Assembly (NCBI GenBank): GCA_964574195.1
Contig: CAZNMO010000019.1
Location: 1-35,597, forward strand
Length of the DNA stretch: 35,597 nucleotides
Reading direction: 5' to 3'
Origin: BRH-c25 sp964574195
GTDB lineage: Bacteria > Bacillota > Clostridia > Lutisporales > Lutisporaceae
Below are positions 1 through 8,047 of this stretch, piece by piece. A model generated the notes under the pieces. The model had not been told where the DNA came from and searched no databases. It saw only the letters and a program-made list of their open reading frames with translations. How positions within the stretch are numbered: position 1 is the stretch's first letter; each line of letters begins with the position of its first letter. A program made the translations under genes and the position numbers.

Positions 1-98
1 GTGAAACCGCCCAGATACCCGTAGTTTTGCCTTACAGCCTTGTCTTTTACATTTTCATTATCCTTAACAAATGTTCTTACCAATAAATCAGTCAGCAA
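1..98 (-). CDS. Cation diffusion facilitator (CDF) transporter, 5' fragment
   Basis: Only the first 32 codons are present and the gene continues beyond base 1. The frame opens with TTG at 98-96, preceded at a 5-base distance by AGAGGT (109-104 on the minus strand), so TTG is the likely start. The peptide begins MLTDLLVRTFVKDNENV and continues to KAVRQNYGYLGGF. This pattern (V-R-x-F-V-K-D, then V-R-x-x-Y-G-x-L-G-G) is what I know from the cytoplasmic N-terminus of clostridial CDF family divalent-metal/proton antiporters, just before the first membrane helix. Nothing further, including the metal site, can be judged. It has its own promoter (147-175), so it is probably transcribed apart from the ger operon upstream of it. 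Confidence 0.7.
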   Translation of the reverse strand, partial: MLTDLLVRTFVKDNENVKDKAVRQNYGYLGGF

Positions 99-146
99 TT
101 TACACCTCTACCGTTCTGAAGAATTTGGATATTTTCCATTCCTATC

Positions 147-175
147 ATTATAATACTCCAGCATCATAAAAGCAA
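147..175 (-). promoter_or_regulatory. Sigma-A type promoter for the CDF transporter gene
   Basis: On the minus strand there is TTGCTT (175-170), a 17-base spacer and TATAAT (152-147), about 50 bases ahead of the TTG start at 98. The -10 matches the consensus fully and the -35 in four of six positions. Confidence 0.55.
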
Positions 176-187
176 AACATAAGTGGA

Positions 188-1321
188 CTAGGTCTTGCCC
201 CCTGCACTCCTTATATGAGCCTTTACCTCAACATTGATTTCAGCCTCGCTTATTATCCTGTCAATATCTTCTTTCGTCAGCTTTTCCCTTGTATGTGCCT
301 TTATATAATTGGCGAGGGAAAGGGCATCAAACTTGAATTCCTTCTGAGTCTTTTCCACGATTGACTCTGCCCTTGCTTTTATATGCTGTTCCAGGGATTC
401 CTTGAATATCTTGAGAAGATCCTCGCCATCCTCCATGGGTATCTGCTTCAAGTGTTCCGTTATCACTCCGTCCAGCTTGATCAGGATATTGAAAATATAT
501 TTACCCTCCTGCTTCTGTATAGTGACAACGCGATTATTACTACCTTGAAAGGTGGCTTGATCAATTATCTTTCCATCCTTTACTGCTTCAAAGGATAAAG
601 CCCCTTGGCACTTAATACCTCTCAGCATGACCAGCGTCTCCGTCTCCTCCCTGCCAAGCTCTGCCATTACCTTGTCCTTGTTGATAAGGCAGCAGCCCGA
701 TAGAGTGATTTCCCCTTTGTTGTATATTACATGGGGCAGTATAGCCGCTGTCTCATATGTTATAATATCTCTGTTGAAGGCATACAGCGTTGTATATGGA
801 TAGAAATTATTTTTCTTGCTGTTTTTGAGCAACTTCCTCAAATACTCTCCAATGTTGGGGTACGCATGGATCGGTCTTTTCATAAGTTCAACAGCTCTTC
901 CCTTTACAACTATCAAGTATAAAGATGCTTTGACCGAAGTATCCCTTGTTATTATATCAATAAGCTCAATCAGGTTTTCTTTCTTCGCCAGCTCCTGGCC
1001 TAAAAGCAGCATCTGCAGCTGTCCATATATGACCTGCTCTCCCAGTTCGGTATTTCTTCGCCCTCTAGTTTCTCCTATGATCCTGCCGGTACTGGATATA
1101 ATATGAAATTTATCCTTAACCTCCTCATAGAATACCGGTATCCCGACAGTAACCAGATATTTGTCGTCTGTATAGTTCTTTTCCTCATCCAGAATGAGGT
1201 CAATAGCCCCTACCAGCGGTATCGCCAGGTCGTCCAATTCCTTTGAATCCCAGCAGCTTGAAAGTACTGTAGCAAGCATGGCCGCACAAATTATCACAAA
1301 CACTCTTTTAATTTTTTTCAT
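188..1321 (-). CDS. gerAC: Spore germination lipoprotein, Ger(x)C family
   Basis: This is the C subunit of a GerA-type germinant receptor, a lipoprotein on the outer face of the spore inner membrane needed for nutrient-triggered germination. The N-terminus has a basic start (MKKIKR), a hydrophobic stretch and a lipobox LSSC at about residues 20-23, followed by the family-typical CWDSKELDDLAI segment. The 377-residue length is normal for GerAC. It is the last gene of the leftward gerAA-gerAB-gerAC operon, and its start overlaps the end of gerAB by 14 bases, suggesting translational coupling. I saw no clear terminator between its stop and position 98. The germinant cannot be inferred from the sequence. 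Confidence 0.93.
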   Translation of the reverse strand: MKKIKRVFVIICAAMLATVLSSCWDSKELDDLAIPLVGAIDLILDEEKNYTDDKYLVTVGIPVFYEEVKDKFHIISSTGRIIGETRGRRNTELGEQVIYGQLQMLLLGQELAKKENLIELIDIITRDTSVKASLYLIVVKGRAVELMKRPIHAYPNIGEYLRKLLKNSKKNNFYPYTTLYAFNRDIITYETAAILPHVIYNKGEITLSGCCLINKDKVMAELGREETETLVMLRGIKCQGALSFEAVKDGKIIDQATFQGSNNRVVTIQKQEGKYIFNILIKLDGVITEHLKQIPMEDGEDLLKIFKESLEQHIKARAESIVEKTQKEFKFDALSLANYIKAHTREKLTKEDIDRIISEAEINVEVKAHIRSAGGKT

Positions 1322-2414
1322 TTTGCCCCTTCCTCCATAATTTCGATATATACCCGGTAACTATAAGCGATAGCGGCAAACCAACACCCAGTATAAGCGC
1401 AGTCATCCCAAAATAGTCAGACAACTTGAAAATCTGAAAGATATCCTTGGGCAAATATGCGATGATAATTATCAGAGGAAACAATGCAAGTGTAACCGAC
1501 TTCTGGGATTTCAGACCCAGCAGCTCTGAGATAATATTGCTCGCAGTATAGTATTGAACGCTTATAGGCCTGAAGGATACTCCTATCCACGTCTGTATAA
1601 ACAGGAATTCTATCCTTTCTATTACAGGCACTTCCGCCGTTGCCAGCAGTCTTAGCGTAGGCCATGTGTACTTCTGGACCAATTCAGGCCCTAACACCAG
1701 GATGGCACTAACTACATAGTACAGATAAAGTAAAAGTGTTATCAATAGTGCATACAGGCTTGCCCGGAAGGCCTCCTTTTCCCTTGATACACACGGATGA
1801 AATATAAGATAAAGCTCAAAGCCCGAGAAGGCAAAGCCGGTTGTGAGCGATGCCTTTGCATAGTCAGAGATCTTATGGTTGAAAACGGGTAGTAGATTCA
1901 GATAGTCTGAATTCGCTATTATTGCAGGCAGTGAAAACAGCAGCAGCGGAAGGAGAATATAGAACAGAAATTCGTATACCCTTCCAAGGACCTTGGCATT
2001 TCCTGCAGCCAGGTATGCACATACCGAAAGCATCAGCAAAAGCTTGATGAGCAATGGCGTCTCTTTAAGCAGAAACATTGATACTACCTCTATGAACACC
2101 CTGAGAAGAACGGCCGATATGGACAGTGAATATACTGCAAGCAATATGCAGAAAAAGCCGCCCAGGTAGCGGCCTCCGATCTTTTTACATAGGGCTGTAT
2201 AGCTTTCGGCCTTGTTTTTTTTATATAGGATCCTTATCAAGCTCAAGGATACAAGCGGGAATAATGCGCCAAGAATGACTGCAAACCAGGCATCCTGACC
2301 TGCTTCTTTTGCAGCAAGCCTTGGAAGGCTCAATATTCCAGATCCCAGCATTGCTCCTATCATTATGAAAATCAGCTGCTTGCTGGTTATAGTAAATTCA
2401 TTGTTACTCTGCAT
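1308..2414 (-). CDS. gerAB: Spore germination permease-like subunit, GerAB/YndE family
   Basis: This is the B subunit of the germinant receptor, an integral membrane protein of the APC-type amino-acid permease fold that forms the germinant-binding part. It has 368 residues and about ten hydrophobic helices. The N-terminus FTITSKQLIFIMIGAMLGSG followed by ILSLPR is typical of GerAB proteins: the glycine-rich break in helix 1 corresponds to the ligand-binding unwound region in the APC fold. The start overlaps the gerAA stop by 11 bases and its end overlaps gerAC, so the three subunits are tightly coupled. An APC amino-acid exporter is unlikely given the neighbours. Confidence 0.93.
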   Translation of the reverse strand: MQSNNEFTITSKQLIFIMIGAMLGSGILSLPRLAAKEAGQDAWFAVILGALFPLVSLSLIRILYKKNKAESYTALCKKIGGRYLGGFFCILLAVYSLSISAVLLRVFIEVVSMFLLKETPLLIKLLLMLSVCAYLAAGNAKVLGRVYEFLFYILLPLLLFSLPAIIANSDYLNLLPVFNHKISDYAKASLTTGFAFSGFELYLIFHPCVSREKEAFRASLYALLITLLLYLYYVVSAILVLGPELVQKYTWPTLRLLATAEVPVIERIEFLFIQTWIGVSFRPISVQYYTASNIISELLGLKSQKSVTLALFPLIIIIAYLPKDIFQIFKLSDYFGMTALILGVGLPLSLIVTGYISKLWRKGQNEKN

Positions 2415-4011
2415 TCCGCTTCTTCTCCCTGCTGTTGTTCAGCCGGCGCTTATCCTTAACAGGTATGGAATCAGGCCTATTCTTCATTGCCCATATGGGC
2501 ATCCTTATGTATACATCCTTCAGATCCCTGTATCTCGTAGGTGCTATGGGTGCAAAATATGGAAGCCCGAAGCTTTCTAGCCTGCACAGGTGTATTATTA
2601 TCACCAGCCATGCAAGTGTCATCCCAAATGCTCCAAAGGTTGCAGAGGCTAAAATCAAAAAAAGCCTCAGCAGCCTTATTACCAGTGACATGCTGTAGTT
2701 GGGTATGACAAAGTTGCATATTATCGTTATAGTTATTACAATTATCATAACTGGGCTTACCAGGTTTGCTCTTACTGCTGCATCGCCCAGTATAATACCC
2801 CCTACTACACCTAGGGTGGTGGCTATAGCAGTAGGCAACCTCAAACCGGCCTCTCTGAGCACTTCAATGACAAATTCCATAATAAGTGCTTCAACTACAG
2901 GAGGCAGCTGCACTTTCTTCCTCAGACTGGCAATATTTAAAAGTATATCAAGAGGCACCAGCTCCGGATGAAAGGAGTTCAAGGCAATATATGCCGGTGC
3001 TGCAGTAGTGGTGACAATAAACGCTATTGCTCTCAGGATCCTTATATATGTGCCTATATATGGACGTTCAAAGTAGTCCTCAGGAGCCTGAAAGAACTGG
3101 ATCAGCTGTGCAGGCACCATAAGTACCAGTGGTGTCCTGTCCAGCAGGATCGCAATCCTTCCCTCAAGCAGCGCCGAAACAACCTTTTCCGGTTTTTCCG
3201 TCCCCTGGGCTTGGGGAAATGGCGAATAGGGATTGTCTTCAATGAAAGCTTCAACATATCCGTTGGCCAATACCCCGTCTATATCAATTTTTTTGATGCG
3301 TCGTTGGACTTCCTTCACCAGCTTGTCATCCGCCAGGCTCTCCAGATATACTATGCCCAAAGTTGTCCTTGTTCTTCTTCCCACTTTGTGAATTTCCAGC
3401 TTAAGAGAAGGGTCGGGCAAGGTTCTTCTGATAAGGGCTACATTGCTCCATATATCCTCTATGAAGCCTTCCTTTGACCCCCTGAGTGTCTTTTCATTCT
3501 CCGGCTCGGTGATGTTCCTTGTCTTTACTCCGCCAACCTCCATAAGAATGATCCGGTCAGTTTTGTCTATTACCAGTGCGACCTTGCCCTGGAATATCTC
3601 ATCCCGGACTAGCTCCCTGCTGCGTACCGCTTTTATCTTGCCTACATCCAGGCACCTCTTCATCAGATCTTCCAAAAGATCGCTGCTGCCTGCCATATCC
3701 ATGGGCTTTAGCTTATAACACATCAGAGAGTTAATGACATTTTTATTGAAAAGGTTCTTATCCACATTTCCATACATGTATATAAGTACCGCTTCTAGGC
3801 CTTCTGTCCCACCTATCATAAGCTCTCTGAACACTATGTCCCCATTGCCTGCCAGCTGCAGCCGGAACCACTCCTCAGCTTCTTCAAGGGCATAGCTGGA
3901 GGACCCCTCGGAGTTCCCCCCGCGCAGTCTGGCTGTTGCTGAGATGTTGGTCATTGTGGTCAGCTTTCTTGGTTTTATTTTGAGTCTTCTTGATATGATA
4001 CGCCTTGACAT
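2404..4011 (-). CDS. gerAA: Spore germination protein, GerAA/SpoVAF family
   Basis: This is the A subunit of the germinant receptor and the first gene of the operon. It has 535 residues. A soluble N-terminal half (to about residue 320) is followed by a membrane half with several hydrophobic segments and a short basic tail. The membrane half carries the family hallmark PPVVEALIMEFVIEVLREAG (about residue 370), preceding RLP. The start ATG at 4011 follows AAGGAGA on the minus strand. Forespore expression (sigma-G) is expected for the family, but I could not identify a convincing sigma-G promoter in the roughly 100 bases upstream. SpoVAF is a paralogue of the same family; the complete A-B-C operon favours GerAA. 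Confidence 0.95.
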   Translation of the reverse strand: MSRRIISRRLKIKPRKLTTMTNISATARLRGGNSEGSSSYALEEAEEWFRLQLAGNGDIVFRELMIGGTEGLEAVLIYMYGNVDKNLFNKNVINSLMCYKLKPMDMAGSSDLLEDLMKRCLDVGKIKAVRSRELVRDEIFQGKVALVIDKTDRIILMEVGGVKTRNITEPENEKTLRGSKEGFIEDIWSNVALIRRTLPDPSLKLEIHKVGRRTRTTLGIVYLESLADDKLVKEVQRRIKKIDIDGVLANGYVEAFIEDNPYSPFPQAQGTEKPEKVVSALLEGRIAILLDRTPLVLMVPAQLIQFFQAPEDYFERPYIGTYIRILRAIAFIVTTTAAPAYIALNSFHPELVPLDILLNIASLRKKVQLPPVVEALIMEFVIEVLREAGLRLPTAIATTLGVVGGIILGDAAVRANLVSPVMIIVITITIICNFVIPNYSMSLVIRLLRLFLILASATFGAFGMTLAWLVIIIHLCRLESFGLPYFAPIAPTRYRDLKDVYIRMPIWAMKNRPDSIPVKDKRRLNNSREKKRNAE

Positions 4012-4115
4012 TGATTCTCCTTAAACCTTTATTCTATCGGCCTCGTCAACTATTTATCCATTTTATCTATTGTTTTCATAATCCAGGTTTTTTATTAGGC
4101 GCTTCAGCTTTCTGC

Positions 4116-4149
4116 AAATAAAAAAGGATGGAAACTATCGTTTCCATCC
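4116..4149 (-). terminator. Rho-independent terminator after the GntR gene
   Basis: A perfect 10-bp stem (GGATGGAAAC / GTTTCCATCC, 4126-4135 with 4140-4149) with a 4-base loop is followed on the minus strand by TTTTTTATTT. It lies 12 bases after the GntR stop and separates that gene from gerAA. Confidence 0.9.
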
Positions 4150-4161
4150 CCATACTTTTCA

Positions 4162-4551
4162 CTAAACTTCTCTGTAAAGTACCTCCAGCATCATCTTGAG
4201 GCCCTGCAGTCCTATGTTCAGTACACGGCTCTCCTTGATGACCTCTGTCAGCTTGTCCTCAACCATACGGATCTTTTTTTCCTTTATAAAATCCTTATTG
4301 TCCTTTGAAACAAAGCAGCCCTTCCCCACAATGGTCTCTATGAAACCCTCCTTTTCAAGCTCGTCATAGGCTCTTTTTGTTGTAATGACACTTATATTAA
4401 GCTCGCCTGCCAGCCTTCTGATCGAAGGGAGCGCCTCTCCCGGCTTTAGCTGCTGATTTATTATCAGCCCTTTTATCTGCTCTGATATTTGTTCATATAT
4501 AGGTTCATGCGTAGAACCGTTAACTGTTATATCCACATATACACACCTCAC
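4162..4551 (-). CDS. GntR family transcriptional regulator, YtrA subfamily
   Basis: A 129-residue DNA-binding repressor. The N-terminal winged helix-turn-helix covers about residues 8-78: PIYEQISEQIKGLIINQQLK, then PGEALPSIRRLAGELNIS, then TTKRAYDELEKEGFIETI with the GKGCFV wing. The C-terminal tail of about 45 residues is too short for a ligand domain, which is characteristic of the YtrA subgroup. The start follows AGGTGAGG on the minus strand. YtrA regulators usually head an operon of ABC-transporter genes and repress it. Here a strong terminator follows directly, so the gene is alone and any target must lie elsewhere or be its own promoter. A 40-bp inverted-repeat region upstream is a candidate operator. 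Confidence 0.9.
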   Translation of the reverse strand: MRCVYVDITVNGSTHEPIYEQISEQIKGLIINQQLKPGEALPSIRRLAGELNISVITTKRAYDELEKEGFIETIVGKGCFVSKDNKDFIKEKKIRMVEDKLTEVIKESRVLNIGLQGLKMMLEVLYREV

Positions 4552-4952
4552 CTGTGTCCAGACTTCTTCAGGGACAGGCTTTGTCCTGTCCGTTATAGCT
4601 TTTTATACACACCCGAATCGGGAAAATTGTAAATTCCGTTAATAGTGTATATACTGTACATACCGTATATACCATATATGAACAGTATAGACATTTTTGT
4701 CATTTATGTCAATAAAAAGGTATAACGTGTTGAATAAGGAAAAAATGCGTAGAATATCCACAACCCTGCTATTGGAACGCCCCACGGCAGTAAGGGAATA
4801 CCGGGAAAAATGCCGAAAAACAAAAAAAGGTTGAAAAGGAATTGGCAGGTAATACAAAACCATTGGTTTGTCTTGCTTGATAGCTAATAACTACAGGCCT
4901 TGCTTCATATACTATTGCATGTATGCGGAATTAAGCGAAAGGACTGATACCT
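4552..4952. other. 401-bp intergenic region between GntR and the glycosyltransferase
   Basis: This divergent intergenic stretch holds the GntR leader. It contains a 7-bp stem hairpin GGACAGG/CCTGTCC at 4572-4591 and the inverted repeat at 4650-4689. A 29-codon basic ORF at 4745-4834 on the plus strand has a possible AAGGA site but no recognisable homology. The remainder is AT-rich and I see no further gene. Confidence 0.5.
4650..4689. promoter_or_regulatory. Candidate operator: 13-bp inverted repeat upstream of GntR gene
   Basis: TATACTGTACATA (4650-4662) and TATGAACAGTATA (4677-4689) are inverted copies matching at 12 of 13 positions. Between them lies the perfect palindrome GTATATAC (4665-4672). 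The site is about 100 bases ahead of the GntR start. GntR/YtrA proteins bind AT-rich inverted repeats in their own promoter regions, so autoregulation is a reasonable inference, but binding is not shown. Confidence 0.5.
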
Positions 4953-6311
4953 TTGAGCACCAAGTTCAGATCCCTCATTTATCTTTGTCTCATACTTTTT
5001 CTGGCAGTGTACCTGAGGCTGCGCTATATCTTATATACACCCTTCCAGTTCAAAATAGACGCCTGGAGCATGTACCATTATGCTTTGAACGTGGCGGAAG
5101 GGCAATATTACGGCCATTGCTTCGGGGAGCATTGGGCCCGGTATGCTTACTGGCCTCCTTTATACATTTTCCTCTCCGGTTTTGTCTACAGGTTTTGGGG
5201 CACTGCACAGGATTTTCAAGTCATGCGGCTTATACAGGTCATTTTTTCGTCGGCTTCCTGCCTTCTCTGTTATGCTATTGCCAGTATTTCCCTGGTAAAA
5301 TACAGCAGTCTTCATCGGGAAGCAGGTCTCACTGCCGGCATATTGATGGCTGTAAACCCTCGGATGGTCGTTTATACCAACCATTTATACGTTGAAACTG
5401 TCTTCATCACCATTTATCTGTCCGCTGCTTATTTCGCCATAAGACTCTTCAGTACTGATATGCACACAAGGCTCAGTCAGCGCAATGTTTTTCCCCGTGC
5501 TGGTCAGCTTATCGGTTTTTCTCTGCTGACCGGAATCGGCTGCCTCACTCGCCCTGTTCTGCTGCTCCTGCCTCTTGTATTGCTTGTATCACTGCTGTTT
5601 CANNNNNNNNNNCCCGCAATAGCAGTAAGGCCTCTAATCAGAGACACTGTCCTGATTTATCTTATAATGCTTGCGGTATTCTCACCCTGGATAATTAGAA
5701 ACCATGCTGCTACAGGACGTTTCATACTCATAGATACCAATGGGCCCATAAACTTTTACATAGCTCACAATCCTATAGCTAACGGGCAATGGGTGGATGT
5801 CAAGCCTCAAACCGACATCAACAGGCTTTATGAAACCGGTTATAGTGAAGGTTTTGCCTATCTTTCCCGCAATATTCCCCGCGAAATTGAGCTTTCAAAG
5901 GTAAAGCAAAGGCTTTTTCTTTTTGAGGATGACCCCCATGTTACAGAAGCGGCTGTCTACCTTGACAGGGTCTACAGGCTGCCGCTTTACGGCGGCCTGA
6001 CAAGAATGGGCATCATAAAAAAGGACGCCCTTGGCAGCTTTTATAAGCTCCCCCGGATGTCCTTCCCCCTTTTATGGATAACCTTCCTGGTGCTTTTGTT
6101 GTTTTTCCTGCTCAGGCTTGCGGTTGACGGCTCCCTGTATATTTTATTCTGCGAGCCTTCATGGATAATTGGAAATCTATTGTACAACAACCTGATCATC
6201 CAGCTTTTTTACTTCGCTGCCAGGTATCGTGCAGGGGCAGAGCCCTTCCTCTGCATTGGGATAGGTATCTTTGCCGCCGCGTGCCTTACCTCCTCCCACA
6301 GTTATATATAA
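4953..6311 (+). CDS. GT-C type membrane glycosyltransferase (GT39/ArnT-like)
   Basis: A polytopic membrane protein of roughly 450 residues; the exact length is unknown because ten N occur in frame at 5603-5612. It has the GT-C layout: a first helix (LIYLCLILFLAVYLRLR), an outward loop with an early acidic residue (FKIDAWSMYHYALNVAEG), then many hydrophobic helices including LTRPVLLLLPLVLL and a membrane-proximal WIIRNHAATGRF segment. Proteins of this kind transfer sugars from polyprenyl-phosphate donors to lipids, glycans or proteins on the outer membrane face. The donor and acceptor are not determinable here. TTG at 4953 is used as start after GAAAGGAC. The 3' end overlaps the convergent UbiA-family gene by 10 bases. 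Confidence 0.75.
   Translation: MSTKFRSLIYLCLILFLAVYLRLRYILYTPFQFKIDAWSMYHYALNVAEGQYYGHCFGEHWARYAYWPPLYIFLSGFVYRFWGTAQDFQVMRLIQVIFSSASCLLCYAIASISLVKYSSLHREAGLTAGILMAVNPRMVVYTNHLYVETVFITIYLSAAYFAIRLFSTDMHTRLSQRNVFPRAGQLIGFSLLTGIGCLTRPVLLLLPLVLLVSLLFXXXXPAIAVRPLIRDTVLIYLIMLAVFSPWIIRNHAATGRFILIDTNGPINFYIAHNPIANGQWVDVKPQTDINRLYETGYSEGFAYLSRNIPREIELSKVKQRLFLFEDDPHVTEAAVYLDRVYRLPLYGGLTRMGIIKKDALGSFYKLPRMSFPLLWITFLVLLLFFLLRLAVDGSLYILFCEPSWIIGNLLYNNLIIQLFYFAARYRAGAEPFLCIGIGIFAAACLTSSHSYI
5603..5612. other. Assembly gap (10 N)
   Basis: Ten unknown bases occur inside the glycosyltransferase gene. The reading frame is kept if the gap is really 10 bases, but the number may be a placeholder. Confidence 0.99.
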
Positions 6312-7189
6312 AGTATTGCCATGCTGGCCAATATCCAAAGTACAATGTTTATCAGCATTGGTTTGTCGGAAAGCACTATTTCCTCCGGGCTCTCCCCCTG
6401 TTTTTTATTGTAAATAATGTACTGATACCTGAATATTCCATACAGCACAAAAAGTATGGTCACCATTGAATACTTCTCGTCAGAGACAAAGAAGGTATAC
6501 ATGCTGTAGGATATCAAGGTCGACGCCGTTACTATCGACAGCATGTTGTCAATGAACTCAAGGGAATATTGCCCCAGGATCCATCTGTGATCCTGGGCAT
6601 CCTGCTCCAGCACCTGGAGCTCATTCCTCCTTTTGCTGAAGCCAAGGAATAAGGCCAAAAGGAAGGTGCACAGAATAAGCCATGGGGAGATCTGAACAGC
6701 TATGGCAATTGCCCCTCCGGCCACCCTGAGTATGAAGCCTGCTGCAATGGACATGACATCAAGTATTACTACATTTTTCAAATATACCGTATATAGAAGA
6801 TTATTAAGCAGGTATATCAAAATGACCAATCCGAAGCTGAAGCTCGCCAGAAATGACAGTATGACTACAGCCGGAAGCATTGCGGCAAGCAGCAGTATTG
6901 CTTCTCCCCGACCGATCCTTCCTGAGGCCAGCGGGCGTCTGCACTTTCTTGGATGCTTTCTGTCCTTTTCCATATCGATCAGGTCATTGAATATGTATAC
7001 CGCTGAAGCTGTCAGGCAGAAGCACAGAAATGCCCAGGCGGCTTTCGCCAGTGACGGAAGCTTGTCGATATTCCTTGAAAACAGAAGTGCTGCAAACACG
7101 AACAGGTTCTTGATCCAATGTCTGGGCCTCAAAAGCTGAATATAAGCCTTCAGCTTCGTCAGTTCAGCGAGTCCCTTCACTCCTTCCAA
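6302..7189 (-). CDS. UbiA-family polyprenyl-phosphate phosphoribosyltransferase (DPPR synthase-like)
   Basis: A 295-residue intramembrane prenyltransferase-fold protein. The aspartate-rich motif NDLIDMEKD (residues 68-76, NDxxDxxxD) is followed by RKHPRKCRRPLASGRI, and the N-terminus has LRPRHWIKNLFVFAALLFS. These features are those of the decaprenyl-phosphate 5-phosphoribosyltransferase branch (Rv3806c type), which makes polyprenyl-phosphoryl-5-phosphoribose, rather than quinone-ring prenyltransferases. About eight to nine membrane helices are visible. The convergent neighbour is a GT-C glycosyltransferase that could use a polyprenyl-phosphate sugar, though the two genes are not co-transcribed. 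A general UbiA prenyltransferase is the alternative; the HPRK/RRPLASG segment makes the phosphoribosyl branch more likely. Confidence 0.78.
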   Translation of the reverse strand: MEGVKGLAELTKLKAYIQLLRPRHWIKNLFVFAALLFSRNIDKLPSLAKAAWAFLCFCLTASAVYIFNDLIDMEKDRKHPRKCRRPLASGRIGRGEAILLLAAMLPAVVILSFLASFSFGLVILIYLLNNLLYTVYLKNVVILDVMSIAAGFILRVAGGAIAIAVQISPWLILCTFLLALFLGFSKRRNELQVLEQDAQDHRWILGQYSLEFIDNMLSIVTASTLISYSMYTFFVSDEKYSMVTILFVLYGIFRYQYIIYNKKQGESPEEIVLSDKPMLINIVLWILASMAILYI

Positions 7190-7320
7190 ATAACCGCACC
7201 TCCTATATAACTATCTTATTCCGGAGAAACTGCACAAATAAGCAAATACAACCTCTCGATGCTGATTATATTTTTTCCTCCAATGACAGGTAAATTCCTC
7301 ATTTGTGGAAATACATACAA

Positions 7321-7350
7321 TTGCCAACTCTGCCTCAACTTGTATATAAT
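7321..7350 (+). promoter_or_regulatory. Probable promoter of the 197-residue hypothetical gene
   Basis: TTGCCA (7321-7326), an 18-base spacer and TATAAT (7345-7350) lie about 43 bases before the GTG start at 7393. Confidence 0.5.
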
Positions 7351-7392
7351 TATAATAGCTTACTAAATCCATGGATACGGAGGTCTTAGGCC

Positions 7393-7986
7393 GTGAATAT
7401 AAACAAACTTATGGGCTTTTATGAGCTTAAAGCCCTGAACATACCTACCATACCCTGGGAGAGGTTTTCGAAGGGTGCGGTCCTTGACGACAGTCTCCTA
7501 TGGACTATAAGGCTTGCTTTAAAAAGCGGTATGGATGTCAATCTTCCCAGAGCCGTAGGCGTGACTGCCGAAGAAGCTGTTTCCGCGGCTGAACGCTTTA
7601 TAGAGATGTATGGCGATAACGGACTTGTCATTTATTATCCATATTTCATAGCCGAAAAAAGCGGCGTCATAGACATAGGCAACCACAGGACAGTAATAGA
7701 AGCAGTGGAAAGAGATCTGTGGAACCTTGTCACTCATGGTCGTAAAAATGTGACTTTGACCCTCGAAGAAAGCGGCAGCAGCCATGCAGGGGATCCGAAT
7801 TTCCTTTCCATGGAAGAGCTTGACCTCCTCAAAGACAGCATAAGCCGCATCAAAGCAAACTATAGAGGGCTTCTGAATGAAGGGAAATCAATAATAGCGG
7901 AATGGAGCTTCGCCTACAGCACCGGTGTAGACCGCAAGCCCATCGGAAAAAAGTATCTTGTGTTTTATGAATTGAGGAGCATATAG
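7393..7986 (+). CDS. Hypothetical protein, 197 residues
   Basis: I do not recognise a family with confidence. The product is soluble with no signal peptide or membrane segment. Near its N-terminus it has LNIPTIPWERFSKGAVLDDS, then alternating helical and beta-like stretches, and it ends GKKYLVFYELRSI. The GTG start at 7393 is placed by GGAGG about ten bases upstream. The gene has its own promoter and is closed by a strong terminator, so it is a single-gene unit. Codon use and length support a genuine gene. Confidence 0.8.
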   Translation: MNINKLMGFYELKALNIPTIPWERFSKGAVLDDSLLWTIRLALKSGMDVNLPRAVGVTAEEAVSAAERFIEMYGDNGLVIYYPYFIAEKSGVIDIGNHRTVIEAVERDLWNLVTHGRKNVTLTLEESGSSHAGDPNFLSMEELDLLKDSISRIKANYRGLLNEGKSIIAEWSFAYSTGVDRKPIGKKYLVFYELRSI

Positions 7987-7988
7987 AA

Positions 7989-8028
7989 ACAGTCATGCAT
8001 ATTTGACTATGCATGACTGTCTTTTTTT
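7989..8028 (+). terminator. Rho-independent terminator
   Basis: A perfect 13-bp stem (7989-8001 with 8008-8020, arms ACAGTCATGCATA/TATGCATGACTGT) with a 6-base loop is followed by C and seven T. It ends the hypothetical gene and lies 20 bases from the convergent oxidase stop, so it may also serve that gene weakly. Confidence 0.92.
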
Positions 8029-8047
8029 ATCTATTGGCAAATCTACC

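Noticed and set aside
4745..4834. 29-codon basic ORF on the plus strand (MRRISTTLLLERPTAVREYR start)
   Set aside because: It has a weak AAGGA site but no promoter, terminator or recognised homologue; too short to call.
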